Shown in pieces: positions 34,719 to 44,331 of a stretch of 54,620 nucleotides of DNA. Position 1 is the first letter of the stretch; each line of letters starts with the position of its first letter. Under the pieces are notes generated by a model. It saw only the letters and a program-made list of their open reading frames with translations, was not told the origin of the DNA and searched no databases. Position numbers and translations under genes: made by a program. Source of the stretch: Oscillospiraceae bacterium (GTDB lineage: Bacteria > Bacillota > Clostridia > Oscillospirales > Ruminococcaceae); NCBI GenBank assembly GCA_014799385.1, contig JAAVIC010000005.1:1-54620 (forward strand), given 5' to 3'.

Positions 34719-34873
34719 TCGTCCTTCTCCTCGTCATAATCCTTAAAGATCAGACTATATATCGTTTCCTGCGAATTTGGTTCAACAGGTGTCAATGTGA
34801 CAGTTACTGATTCTCCGGAGGCGTTTGATGTATTACCTACGGAACCAAATACTCCTGTGCTACGCTCGTTCAT
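34715..34873 (-). CDS. 52-aa acidic protein in the type VII operon
   Basis: A short frame from ATG 34873 (in TAATG with the WXG100 stop) to TGA at 34715, overlapping the kinase ATG. The product starts MNERSTGVFGSVGNTSNASG and ends IYSLIFKDYDEEKDE. Overlaps on both sides fit a translated gene in a tightly packed operon. No family is recognised. Confidence 0.6.
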   Translation of the reverse strand: MNERSTGVFGSVGNTSNASGESVTVTLTPVEPNSQETIYSLIFKDYDEEKDE

Positions 34874-35196
34874 TAGCTTTCGCCTTCTTCCGGTTCGCCC
34901 GCTTTTCGATTCGATTCACCCAAATCTTTATCAATCGCATTGTACTGATTGACCAGATCTCTCACTATGGTATCGTTGATAGTGTTCAGCACTTCCTGCA
35001 CACCGCCGACCTTTTCCAAGATGTGGTCGGATACGGATTTATAAGAAGCACTTCCCATTCCCTCCCAATTAGCGAGAAGTGTACTATTGATACGTTCAAA
35101 TTCTGCACGAATATCAGCAAACTCCTTGATTACCTCTTCGCTTCCGGTTAGAAAATTTTCAAGTTTGCCTATATCGGCTTTAACGAAATCAGACAT
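34873..35196 (-). CDS. WXG100-family protein
   Basis: 107 aa; two long helices with a turn containing WEG (LANWEGMGSASYKSV), the WXG100/EsxA signature, and a polar tail (RKAGEPEEGES). WXG100 proteins form helical-hairpin dimers and are secreted by, or act as partners in, type VII systems. It follows directly on the EssC-B stop, so is made together with the ATPase. Confidence 0.85.
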   Translation of the reverse strand: MSDFVKADIGKLENFLTGSEEVIKEFADIRAEFERINSTLLANWEGMGSASYKSVSDHILEKVGGVQEVLNTINDTIVRDLVNQYNAIDKDLGESNRKAGEPEEGES

Positions 35197-36918
35197 CTAT
35201 TCTTCCTCCTGTTCTTTAATAAACTTTATTTTTTTCAAGTCATCTTTTTCGATCGAATAGTAGTATCCGTCGCCTTGCTCACACAACGCGTATTCCTCTT
35301 GAAGGGATTTTACGTCCATTGCGCCGAAAATTGATTTTCTTCCTCTTTCACTGACAAATTCGGCAATGTTGTCAAGCAGAAAAGCCGTGCCGACAGTCGT
35401 GTGAAAGTTCTCTCTCGGCTCACTGTCGCTTATGGATTTAACATCAGTGAAGATAAATATCCAGTTCATCTCCTCCGCACGAGCGACTAATGACGGAAGT
35501 ATTACTTCCATAAAGTCCTTTGAAGCTATTGAGTTTACATATAAGAATTTGCTCTGAAGAACAAATACTGTGTTTCGCTTCTCAAATTCTTCCGCTTGAG
35601 ATGGCAAGACAATTCCCGTACCATATATTTCGGATAAAACCGGATTGGTCAATCTTCTAACCCGATTTAAATCCATATATTGCTCATGAATGTATTTAAT
35701 AAACAACTGCATTGGCGACAATTTTGACACAACCTCTTTCAAAGACGTTGAAGAGTTTTTTTCTTTATCCTTATACATTAGCGTTGTTTCCTCGTGAACA
35801 GAGATATATTTTTTACGAGAGGGAGTTACCTGATCAGAAATTTTTTCAAGTTGTCCGCGTCCGTCGTCAAAGAACACAAAATTATAAATGGGATCATTTA
35901 TAAAGCCCTTTAGAAGCAGCTTAAGAAGATTCGTTTTCCCGGATTCCTTTTTACCGTATATTGCAATACATTTTGTCGTTGTATAATTGACTTTAACAGG
36001 CTTGCATTCGGTATAATCCAATCCAACGCTCACCAAGTTAGCGGTCGCCTCAAACCGTTCCCCCGATTCGACCGCGAACTCATTATAGAGAGTTTCGGTC
36101 AATATTTCGGGAAATCGCTTGTATTTTTTAACTGTTCTTCCTTGGAAATATTTTGATATATTCGCCTGAAAATTTAATTCAGCTATATTATCAGCAACAT
36201 TCAGCTGCAGTTCATATGCCATTTGCATAGGATATGTGGCGGCACTATCCGCCGTATTTACAGTTACATTTGCAAACCCATGCCCCGGGTTATTGCCCAT
36301 CGGGATAACTTTGTGGTTAAATATTTCGAGATAACTGTCTTGGGGCAACTCCAAAGCTATCTTCTGTTTGAAACTGTTCATAAAGGGGGTGATTCCCTTA
36401 GTTGAACTTGCCGTCATAACAACTGTTATTCCTTTCGATAAGCCGTCACGACATAATTTTGCTAATTTTTCTTGATACGCACCATATCTCGGCTCATCAA
36501 GAAATGCATTAACATTGTCAATAAACAGCGTTGTATGAATCGGTTGATCCTCGGCAACTGCACGATAGTTCTTTCCCCTCAGCTGCTTGATATTGTCTTT
36601 AAGCTGATCTTCCATCAATTTAAATACACGCTTTACGTATTCCTCATTTGCGTTATCGAAATAAGCTGCAACAAGGGGAAGCGGCTCAAATTCAGCTAAT
36701 GCACCGTCAAAGTCAAGAATGAAAATCTGCTCTTTATCTTCACGATATTGCTTATGCAAAATTGTAATGAGCAATTTGATCAGGTTGGTTTTTCCGCTCA
36801 TAGAGACGCCATAGAGCAATACGTTTGATTCAAGTAAATCCACAACAAACTTGGGTTGATCTTGAATAACAGGAATATCCTGCGTACCGAGAAAGCATAA
36901 CATTTTGTCCGTTGCCAA
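35197..36918 (-). CDS. essC: EssC-type ATPase, second polypeptide (domains D2 and D3)
   Basis: A soluble FtsK/SpoIIIE-type protein with two P-loop domains: GVSMSGKTNL near residue 37 with LFIDNVNAFL, and GKKESGKTNLLKLLL near 325 with FVFFDDGRGQL. Both are degenerate in motif quality, as in D2/D3 of EssC/EccC, which bind substrates such as WXG100 tails. TTG 36918 is preferred as start because GGAGGTG lies seven bases upstream; GTG 36933 is an alternative. In most Firmicutes EssC is one chain; the split here parallels EccCa/EccCb of actinobacteria. Confidence 0.85.
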   Translation of the reverse strand: MATDKMLCFLGTQDIPVIQDQPKFVVDLLESNVLLYGVSMSGKTNLIKLLITILHKQYREDKEQIFILDFDGALAEFEPLPLVAAYFDNANEEYVKRVFKLMEDQLKDNIKQLRGKNYRAVAEDQPIHTTLFIDNVNAFLDEPRYGAYQEKLAKLCRDGLSKGITVVMTASSTKGITPFMNSFKQKIALELPQDSYLEIFNHKVIPMGNNPGHGFANVTVNTADSAATYPMQMAYELQLNVADNIAELNFQANISKYFQGRTVKKYKRFPEILTETLYNEFAVESGERFEATANLVSVGLDYTECKPVKVNYTTTKCIAIYGKKESGKTNLLKLLLKGFINDPIYNFVFFDDGRGQLEKISDQVTPSRKKYISVHEETTLMYKDKEKNSSTSLKEVVSKLSPMQLFIKYIHEQYMDLNRVRRLTNPVLSEIYGTGIVLPSQAEEFEKRNTVFVLQSKFLYVNSIASKDFMEVILPSLVARAEEMNWIFIFTDVKSISDSEPRENFHTTVGTAFLLDNIAEFVSERGRKSIFGAMDVKSLQEEYALCEQGDGYYYSIEKDDLKKIKFIKEQEEE

Positions 36919-36923
36919 TTCAG

Positions 36924-39900
36924 TCACCTCCACTCTGTAGGGTCAAGAGTCACACTATTAAGCGGACGCTTGAATATTTCACGGGGAACACGATAATACG
37001 CGCCATTAGAATCCGCTTCATTAACTCCCCTAACAGATCCTATTGTCTGCACGATATAGCTTAACTGTGTATCATGTTCGTTAACGTTTCTTGACGCTTG
37101 TCTGATCCGCGAATTGTTCTTTGTTGAAACATAAAATTCCGTATTATATGTCCCGCAAGGCAATACTTGTGTCGCTTTTACAACGGGCTCAATGTTTTCA
37201 TCCTTGTTGGCACCTGTGTAAGCCGACTGAAAATACATAAATTTACTTCCGGTGCCCACAAGCAAATATGCCCTGCCATTGCCTGGCATTGTGGGAGAAG
37301 CAGCGTCCGTCCTTCCGTCAAGCATTTCTTTAGACGCGGCTCTTGTCGCAACCTTTAAGCAAATTCTTGATTTGGAATTGATGCGAATATCATCAGTAAT
37401 TGCCCCCTCAATATTTTGCGATACAAGAATAATATGAAAACCAAGCGTTCTCCCGACTCTTGCAATGGTTGTAATTTCAGAAATGAAATCAATATCATCG
37501 CTCTCGCTGCTAAAACGCTTTAGTTCCGTAAATTCATCCACGACCAAAACAAGGTGTGACAGCGCCTGTGGCATTTTTCCAGAGCGTCTTAACTCCCGTA
37601 ATTGTTCGGATTGTTTTGGGTTTAATGATTTTTCGGCATCGGGCGATCCTTCACCCGTTAATATCTGAAAAATAATTCTTTCGGCACGAATATAAGCGTC
37701 GACATTATCCACACCGAATGAGTTAAGCAGAATTTTACGGTGCTTAATTTCAGCGTTCAGTACTTCAAGGAATCTTTTCAGCATATAAACCGCCGAAATT
37801 CCTTCACTCTCACCGGCGGTATCGTCAACCACGCCAACACAATGAGGGAGAGATTGAAGTCTGTTGGAAAAGCCTCCCCCCTTCATATCAACAAGCATAA
37901 GATTCAAGTAGGTTGGAGAAAACTTCATACACAACCCGATTAGATATGTGATGATTGTTTCGGACTTCCCCGATCCAGTGGTTCCGGCAACGAGCATATG
38001 TGGTCCGTCGGCTTTTTCATAGAGATCAAGATATACGATGCCATGTTCGTTTTTCCCGATTGGAACAGACAAATTTCGCGTCACGTCATTTGTCGCCCAA
38101 TTTTCAAGAATCTTTGGTAAGATCTGATTCTGCTTTACCATTTCGGGAGTGTATCCGTACATTTCAAAAAGCGTGACCATGGAAGGCACATTTCCGTTTT
38201 CGGCAATTCTCCTGTAATATATAGCACTTAGCTGACGGAAGGCCCGTTCATAATTACGTGAGATCTCAATTCCGCGCTCAATATTCGGATCATAGAAAAT
38301 ATAATCATTGCTGAACTTTTTATAGTCAATCAGATTTTCAATGTCGTCAGTTGTGCCGGAGTCATTCTTTCCGCTTTTACTGAGACTGTTTAACGTTTCT
38401 CTAGACAAAACATTGTATCTGCTGCTAACTTTTGCATGCTCGGTCGTTGAATCGGTAAATTCAATAATATTGCCACAATAACGAGGAAGCTGCGCAAGAT
38501 GACGACAAGCAAATATAAATGTCAGTCCATTGGAATTAACATATTCTTCACCTTCAACAGGCGGTTTGGGAAGATATTTTGAAAAGCCGGTTTCCTTAAT
38601 GTCATAGTCGTCAAAGACGATACACACAATTTGCGTATATTGCTCTCCAACCGCATTCCCCTCCTCGTCTTCGCTTTCTTCCTTTGTTCGCTCGCCCATA
38701 ATAGCTTGCAATTTGCCGAAAACCGTTGCAGCACTTTCTTTGTCAAAAACAAATTGAGAAGCGTCCTCAAACAGTTCGTTTGTATGAGGAAGATTTTTGT
38801 AATTCGCAATAACCTTTATTTGCTTTTGCTTGTTGCTTTCCTTGTTGAAAAAGAAAACAAACTGCAAATCTTCGGGCGTATGATAATAAGCAAGTTCAAA
38901 GACGATGTGTTGAACAAACTGTTCCGAGTAATTCGCGCTTGATTCAATTAAGCCTATAGCACCGCTGTTCTTCAAATTAATGACCAACGGCGGCTTGTGT
39001 CCACTTCTCTCAGCTTGTAAATACTTAAACTGTTTGTTTGCCAGATAATCGGGCAACTCCGATAACAAGCCGTCCTTTTTTTCAATCGAAGCATATTCTC
39101 TTTTACTGCTTTTCCTTAATTTTTCGGGAGGAATAACAATTTCTACTCTTCTGTTTTCGTCGTCCTTGTGAACAGCAAATTCGATTTCCGATACGATTTC
39201 ATCCTTTTTCTCGTTTTTTATTTCAAACATAGGGACAACTTGCTCGGATTCTCCCAATGATATTTTGAAGAAATCCATATCGTTTTGCGATCTTGCAAAT
39301 ATTGCACGATCAAGTTTTGCCGTACGCTCAAACAATTCATCAATCTTTGGATATGTTGTACACAGATAATTAATATCGCTGTTCTGCCATTCAAGAATGC
39401 GATTCCAAATTCTTGTTAAGTACTGTTCATAATTGACTTTCCATTCTTTAATGGATTTTTCGCGGTCTTTTCCTTGCTTAATAAAGTTATAACTTTGTGT
39501 AACCATTGTTGAAATAGATGTTGTCATCATCATAGCGATCATAGGGAATCCAGTCGCATTATCATTAAATAGCGCAAGCAGCAGACGACTTCCACATAAT
39601 GCAGCCATTGAAATAACAGTAGGAATGAGCACATCAAGATAACTTCTTTTTTTACCAGCTGGAAGTTCGCCGGCAGGAAGAATATCTATTACCGATGGCT
39701 CTGCAACAGCAATTCGTCTTGTGCTGATGTTATACTCCAGTGTTTTATTGTCGCATAATGATGGTTGATCATATTTGGGAAACAACGAAGTTAATGTTAT
39801 GGTATTTGTTTTTGGAATAACAAGGCGGCTCGTAGTAACAATCCCTAATTCAAATAATTTTTTATCAAGATTATCGCCTACTTTGATAAGCTCAACTTCT

Positions 39901-40106
39901 TTGTTAGCTCTAAAGTAAACGACGATCTCGGTATGTGATTTTACATATTCCTTAAATTGTTCAAAATGCTCTGGATCGTTTGACTTTAATCCGTAATATA
40001 CCGCTTCAAGGAGGGATTTGAGCGTTATATCCTTATATAATAAAAGCGAAAGTTCTTCGTCGTCTTTTTCAAATTTAACAGACAGAATCAGCTCGTTGTT
40101 CTTCAT
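36924..40106 (-). CDS. essC: EssC-type ATPase, first polypeptide (YukD-like domain, TMs, D1)
   Basis: The 1,060-aa membrane protein has a ~90-residue N-terminal beta-grasp-like part (LILSVKF, LLYKDITLKSLLEAVYYGL) resembling YukD, a second small domain, two TMs (about 156-200: SYLDVLIPTVISMAALCG, GFPMIAMMMTTSISTMV), a D0-like part, and an FtsK domain with Walker A GTTGSGKS (708-715) and Walker B LVLVVDEF (D857, E858). The active ATPase core is intact. FHA domains found in EssC are not recognised; the YukD-like fold seems fused instead. GGGAGGG precedes ATG 40106. It is the motor of the secretion system. Confidence 0.87.
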   Translation of the reverse strand: MKNNELILSVKFEKDDEELSLLLYKDITLKSLLEAVYYGLKSNDPEHFEQFKEYVKSHTEIVVYFRANKEVELIKVGDNLDKKLFELGIVTTSRLVIPKTNTITLTSLFPKYDQPSLCDNKTLEYNISTRRIAVAEPSVIDILPAGELPAGKKRSYLDVLIPTVISMAALCGSRLLLALFNDNATGFPMIAMMMTTSISTMVTQSYNFIKQGKDREKSIKEWKVNYEQYLTRIWNRILEWQNSDINYLCTTYPKIDELFERTAKLDRAIFARSQNDMDFFKISLGESEQVVPMFEIKNEKKDEIVSEIEFAVHKDDENRRVEIVIPPEKLRKSSKREYASIEKKDGLLSELPDYLANKQFKYLQAERSGHKPPLVINLKNSGAIGLIESSANYSEQFVQHIVFELAYYHTPEDLQFVFFFNKESNKQKQIKVIANYKNLPHTNELFEDASQFVFDKESAATVFGKLQAIMGERTKEESEDEEGNAVGEQYTQIVCIVFDDYDIKETGFSKYLPKPPVEGEEYVNSNGLTFIFACRHLAQLPRYCGNIIEFTDSTTEHAKVSSRYNVLSRETLNSLSKSGKNDSGTTDDIENLIDYKKFSNDYIFYDPNIERGIEISRNYERAFRQLSAIYYRRIAENGNVPSMVTLFEMYGYTPEMVKQNQILPKILENWATNDVTRNLSVPIGKNEHGIVYLDLYEKADGPHMLVAGTTGSGKSETIITYLIGLCMKFSPTYLNLMLVDMKGGGFSNRLQSLPHCVGVVDDTAGESEGISAVYMLKRFLEVLNAEIKHRKILLNSFGVDNVDAYIRAERIIFQILTGEGSPDAEKSLNPKQSEQLRELRRSGKMPQALSHLVLVVDEFTELKRFSSESDDIDFISEITTIARVGRTLGFHIILVSQNIEGAITDDIRINSKSRICLKVATRAASKEMLDGRTDAASPTMPGNGRAYLLVGTGSKFMYFQSAYTGANKDENIEPVVKATQVLPCGTYNTEFYVSTKNNSRIRQASRNVNEHDTQLSYIVQTIGSVRGVNEADSNGAYYRVPREIFKRPLNSVTLDPTEWR

Positions 40107-40111
40107 TGAGT

Positions 40112-41578
40112 CTAATCCCTCCCTATTTTAGTTCTATCAGCGCTAATATGCTCAAGCATATCCGAAAAATCAATATTAGTAATTTGAGGCAACTTTATAT
40201 TGGGAAGATCAGTCATGTTTACTTCCATGCCGATTTCAGCAATTTCAGGAATAGCCGCATTTATCGTAATGCCATCGAATTTCCGCCTAAAAGATTTTCT
40301 TTCCTCTTCCGTTTGATCTGCGATGACAACGGCGTTGGGAAGCGTTACTCCGGTGGATATGCCCACGAATTTCCGTCGAACGGACTGTTTTTCTTCCTCT
40401 GTTTGATCTGCGACAACAACAGCGTTGGGAAGCGTTACTCCGATAGGCACACCCGCAAATTTCCAACAAACAGACTGCTTTTCTTCCTCTGTTTGATCTG
40501 CGACGACAACAGCGTCAGGAAGCGTTATACCAATGGGTATGCCCGCAAATTTCCAACAAACAGACTGCTTTTCTTCCTCTGTTTGGTCTGCGACGACAAC
40601 AGCGTTGGGATGCGTTACGTCGGTGGGTATGCCTGCGAATTTCCAACGAACAGACTGCTTTTCTTCCTCTGTTTGATCTGCGATGACAACAGCGTTGGGA
40701 AGCGTTACTCTGGTGGGTATACCTGAGAATTTACGACAAAAAGGCTGCTTTTCTTCCTCTGTTTGATCTGCGATGACAACAGCGTTGGGAAGCGTTACTC
40801 TGGTGGGTATACCTGAGAATTTACGACAAAAAGACTGCTTTTCTTCCTCTGTTTGATCTGCGATGACAACAGCGTTGGGAGGCGTTACTTTGGTGGGTAT
40901 ACCTGAGAATTTCCGACAAACGGACTGCTTTTCTTCCTCTGTTTGGTCCGCGATGGCAACGGCGTTGGGAAGCATTACTCTAGTGGATATGCCCGCGAAT
41001 TTCCGACGGACAGACTGCTTTTCTTCCTCTGTTTGATCTGCGACAACAACAGCGTTGGGACGCGTTACGTCGGTGGGTATGCCCGCGAATTTCCGATGAA
41101 CTGACTGTTTTTCTTCCTCTGTTTGATCTGCGATGACAACAGCGTTGGGAATCTTTACTCCGGTGAGTATTCCCGCGAATTTCCGACGAACGGACTGTTT
41201 TTCTTCCTCTGTTTGATCTGCGATGACAACAGCGTTGGGAAGCGTTACTCCGGTGAGTATTCCCGCGAATTTCCGACAAACAGACTGCTTTTCTTCCTCT
41301 GTTTGGTCTGTGATGATAACGGCGTTGGGAAGCGTTACGTCGGTGGGTATGCCCGAGAATCTTCTTTGAAATGCGAATTTTTCATCCTCGGTTTGTTCCG
41401 GAATCTCAACCATTTCAGACATAGTTTCAGGAACTCGAACCTTTACGTAGTTGATTTTAACCTTGTCTCTTACAGCTTTGATCCGTTCGGATTTCGCCGA
41501 TTCAAGCCAAGAAATTAAAACATATCGTTGATATGACTTCACATGCTCGTCATAACACATATCATTAATGCCCCCCAT
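40112..41578 (-). CDS. Protein with thirteen 30-residue tandem repeats
   Basis: 488 aa. A ~60-residue helical N-terminus (DEHVKSYQRYVLISWLESAK, then VRVPETMSEM) is followed by thirteen units of 30 residues and a short tail (MTDLPNIKLPQITN). A typical unit starts DQTEEEKQSVRRKFAGI and ends in TLPNAVVIA: one charged helix and one short hydrophobic strand per unit. ATG 41578 has GGGAGGG six bases upstream. It lies between the WXG100 genes and EssC. No family is recognised; a repeated docking or scaffold surface is one possibility. Confidence 0.75.
   Translation of the reverse strand: MGGINDMCYDEHVKSYQRYVLISWLESAKSERIKAVRDKVKINYVKVRVPETMSEMVEIPEQTEDEKFAFQRRFSGIPTDVTLPNAVIITDQTEEEKQSVCRKFAGILTGVTLPNAVVIADQTEEEKQSVRRKFAGILTGVKIPNAVVIADQTEEEKQSVHRKFAGIPTDVTRPNAVVVADQTEEEKQSVRRKFAGISTRVMLPNAVAIADQTEEEKQSVCRKFSGIPTKVTPPNAVVIADQTEEEKQSFCRKFSGIPTRVTLPNAVVIADQTEEEKQPFCRKFSGIPTRVTLPNAVVIADQTEEEKQSVRWKFAGIPTDVTHPNAVVVADQTEEEKQSVCWKFAGIPIGITLPDAVVVADQTEEEKQSVCWKFAGVPIGVTLPNAVVVADQTEEEKQSVRRKFVGISTGVTLPNAVVIADQTEEERKSFRRKFDGITINAAIPEIAEIGMEVNMTDLPNIKLPQITNIDFSDMLEHISADRTKIGRD
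40229..41398. repeat. 90-bp tandem repeat array, 13 units
   Basis: Thirteen in-frame 90-bp units; most are over 85% identical, with CTTTTCTTCCTCTGTTTG recurring (plus strand) at nearly every unit. The first and last units are the most diverged, as expected for expansion and contraction from the middle. The opposite strand stays open in long stretches only because the repeat has no stop there. Confidence 0.92.
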
Positions 41579-41700
41579 TAAAATCCCTCCCATAGTGCGA
41601 AATGGCACAGATTATTTGCGCAGAGCTTTTTATCCGCAGCAAGACCGTGCCATCCCAACTTTTAATATGTATGCAAATCGTTTATGCAACGGTATTATCC

Positions 41701-42030
41701 TTAACCACCGCCATTGCCGGAGATAGCCTCAGCAAGTTTGCGATCACTGTCATCAATAGTTGTTCTGTTTCCCTCAAGAAGACTTGCAAGACCATTCAGA
41801 AGAGCGGGAATCTGATTTTCAAGAAAATTCGCAAGAGTGCCATCGACTTCCGAACCGGAAGCACCAATCTTATTCTGCATCAATGCGTCTTTGGTTTCTC
41901 CGCTGAAGGTGCTAAGTGTGGTGTTGAGCGTTCCAAGAAATCTGGTTCCCATAGTCTTAAATTTAGATGCAGCAGTTTCAATATCCTTTTTAGCATTTTC
42001 AAGGGCTGCATTTTCAACGAACATTGCCAT
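41701..42030 (-). CDS. WXG100-like protein with FSG in place of WXG
   Basis: 109 aa, helical hairpin; the turn reads LSTFSGETKDAL, with F instead of W. The tail is GNGGG. AAAGGAG precedes ATG 42030. Third of three small Esx-like genes in a row. Confidence 0.8.
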   Translation of the reverse strand: MAMFVENAALENAKKDIETAASKFKTMGTRFLGTLNTTLSTFSGETKDALMQNKIGASGSEVDGTLANFLENQIPALLNGLASLLEGNRTTIDDSDRKLAEAISGNGGG

Positions 42031-42050
42031 GTTAATTTACTCCTTTCACA

Positions 42051-42413
42051 TTACTGACCGTCAGAGGACTGTCCAATATTACGATTATTTTCGCCAAGCG
42101 ACGGATCAAGGCCTTCACCGCCAATCAAGGTCTTTTCAATTGCATCAAAAAGACCCTCGCCGTCCTTGTCAAACATTCCAATGTACTGATCAAAAGTTCC
42201 ACCATTGGCAAAAAAAGCTACAATATTTTTATTGTAGAAATCACGGAAACCATTTGCTGCTTCTCCTTTGAAGCCGGAACTCAGGAGAGTATTAATCGTT
42301 GTATCAAGCTCCTGTACAAATGAAGCTACCTCTCCGCGGAATGTTTGACAGTCCTGCTTTGCTTTCTGCATTTCGTTGTCAAGAACTACTCTGCTTTCTG
42401 AACCCATTGCCAT
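42051..42413 (-). CDS. WXG100-like protein with FKG in place of WXG
   Basis: 120 aa; two helices with turn SGFKGEAANGFRDFY, F replacing W, and a polar C-terminus (GENNRNIGQSSDGQ). GGAGG precedes ATG 42413. Probably partners its neighbours as a heterodimer. Confidence 0.8.
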   Translation of the reverse strand: MAMGSESRVVLDNEMQKAKQDCQTFRGEVASFVQELDTTINTLLSSGFKGEAANGFRDFYNKNIVAFFANGGTFDQYIGMFDKDGEGLFDAIEKTLIGGEGLDPSLGENNRNIGQSSDGQ

Positions 42414-42427
42414 TGTTTTTTTCCTCC

Positions 42428-42763
42428 TTAATGTGTTGATTTGTTCTTTAAGATTCGATCAAGTTCGTCATACTCATCGAATAACTTATCATAGTATGTT
42501 CCTCTTGCCTCGCTGCCCTGACCAATGATGATATTTAAGGTGCTTGACATATGCTCGATAACCTTTCCCATATCATCAATAGGTTGGATCAAAACGTCCT
42601 TACCAGTCCATTGAACCGCATGACCTGCCGGGGTGTCTAAAGCGTCTGTAAGATCCTGAAACATCTTCTCAAGTTTCTCCTTCAAACGTTGATTTCGACG
42701 CCTCAATTCAAACATATCTTGTGCGGCATTCTTCAAAGCTTGATCGTCAATGTGAATTGCCAT
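42428..42763 (-). CDS. WXG100-like protein
   Basis: 111 aa; long first helix (LKNAAQDMFELRRRNQRLKE), a turn with QWTGKDV, and a second helix. ATG 42763 has GGGAGGT seven bases upstream, preferred over GTG 42772. It overlaps the TPR gene by 17 bp. The WTG turn supports membership of the ESAT-6-like group. Confidence 0.78.
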   Translation of the reverse strand: MAIHIDDQALKNAAQDMFELRRRNQRLKEKLEKMFQDLTDALDTPAGHAVQWTGKDVLIQPIDDMGKVIEHMSSTLNIIIGQGSEARGTYYDKLFDEYDELDRILKNKSTH

Positions 42764-44324
42764 CTTCGCCACCTCCCTGAGCCTTTGCTTTATTTATTTC
42801 CTCTCTCAAAGCTCCTTTAACATCTGTTGGCAGGCAGGCGCAAAGCTGTTCTGCATTATCATAATCGCCTATGTCGATATAGGAACGAATACGATAGCTT
42901 GCCGAGATAAAATCAGTTGGATCCTCCAACATCCGTTTTGTCCAGAAGTTGATACGCTCCTTATATTTCTTTTCCCAGTTTTCCTTTTGGGTATACTTGC
43001 CTACTTTCAACTCGTAATATATACCGCTGTACTGATTAACAACAATGGAAGACGCTTGAAGTTCCATTGATTTTTGAAGCATCTTATCATAGTCTTTAAG
43101 CAGCTCATAAGCGGCAATGTACATAGAATTACGCATATCGGTCTGAGCTTGATCCATACTAAATTCATCAATGAGTACATATTCGGTTTTCTCCGCTTCC
43201 GTTGAGGGAATAACGTCGGTAGGTGTGAGGTACTGATGAATTTCCTCGGACAGCTCGTCGGGATCTTCGGTGTCGCTGTCAAGAAGTGCGTTTTCAATAT
43301 CCTCACGGATATCGTCAAATTCGCCGTTATCCCATTTTTCCTGCATAATCTCTTCTTCATCTTCGGCGGAAATTTCATCACGATTCAAGTCGGAGGGCTC
43401 GTCCGCAACAATATCGTCCGCCAGAATGGAAAAACCGTTATTATAAGAGCAGACAGGATCAACGGCTGCGTCAAGCACTTTAATTGCCATTTCCGGATTT
43501 TCCAAGGAAAGGTAAAGCTGTGCTGCTCGGAGATACAACTCAAAGACCTGTTCACTCGTTGGCTTGCCCTTAATCAAGCCATTGTTGATAGCCTTTAGCG
43601 TTTCATTCCACTTTTGCTTGATATTATCTTTTGTATCATTTGCAGGATCATGAAGCAGAGTGTAAGCAATCCTGTCATTATAGTACGCCATTGTCAGGTC
43701 GGCAAACTTCTCAGCCCTCTCCAATTCGGCTTCCGCTTCGTCATAGATCTCAAGCTCCATGAAAATATTAAAAGCGAGGCTATATGCTGCATAGTCTTTA
43801 GGTTGGAGCAGTTTCATTTGGTTAAGTACGAAAATAGTTTGATGATAATCTTTTAGTGCTGCATAACAAGCTGCTTTCTGTTGCAACAGCTCATAATCCA
43901 GTCCATTGAACTCCTCGGCTTGTTGAATATTTAATAGAGCATCTTCAAAATCTCCGTTATCTGTATTTATCATTGAAATCATCTTGTAAATCTGACCCCT
44001 TAATGTGATTTCACAATTATTTTCAAGAGATCTGGTTAAACTTTTGAGTGATTCCATTATTTTTCCAGATAATATTTGGGCGTACCCTAAAAGAAAATAA
44101 TAATTTCCTTTTTCGGCGGCAAATTCGACAGCCTTTGCAAAATACTGCACAGCTTCATTTGCATCATCAAGTGATATGCATGCTTTTCCTGCACATTCGT
44201 AGGCATCAACTTCTTTTGGAACCTCGTTTATTGCTCGTTTAGCCCAATTTAACGCAACCTCAAACTCACCGCTTGCAAATGCCAAATTTGAATTTGCAAT
44301 GAAATCGCTATACCTTGTTCCCAT
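42747..44324 (-). CDS. TPR-repeat protein of the type VII locus
   Basis: A 525-aa soluble protein. Residues 1-300 are tetratricopeptide repeats (LAFASGEFEVALNWAKRAI, YFLLGYAQILSGKIMESLKS, AEAELERAEKFADLTMAYYN), followed by a very acidic stretch and a second helical part. ATG 44324 has GGGAG upstream; it follows the immunity-like gene by 8 bp. TPR proteins here could act as toxin chaperones or adaptors for the ATPase (inference). Confidence 0.8.
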   Translation of the reverse strand: MGTRYSDFIANSNLAFASGEFEVALNWAKRAINEVPKEVDAYECAGKACISLDDANEAVQYFAKAVEFAAEKGNYYFLLGYAQILSGKIMESLKSLTRSLENNCEITLRGQIYKMISMINTDNGDFEDALLNIQQAEEFNGLDYELLQQKAACYAALKDYHQTIFVLNQMKLLQPKDYAAYSLAFNIFMELEIYDEAEAELERAEKFADLTMAYYNDRIAYTLLHDPANDTKDNIKQKWNETLKAINNGLIKGKPTSEQVFELYLRAAQLYLSLENPEMAIKVLDAAVDPVCSYNNGFSILADDIVADEPSDLNRDEISAEDEEEIMQEKWDNGEFDDIREDIENALLDSDTEDPDELSEEIHQYLTPTDVIPSTEAEKTEYVLIDEFSMDQAQTDMRNSMYIAAYELLKDYDKMLQKSMELQASSIVVNQYSGIYYELKVGKYTQKENWEKKYKERINFWTKRMLEDPTDFISASYRIRSYIDIGDYDNAEQLCACLPTDVKGALREEINKAKAQGGGEDGNSH

Positions 44325-44331
44325 AGCTTCA

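Noticed and set aside
40106-41518. Long plus-strand frames over the repeat array (40106-40726 and 41123-41518)
   Set aside because: They are antisense to the 90-bp repeats, which contain no stop in that frame; there is no ribosome binding site and the minus-strand protein fits the operon.
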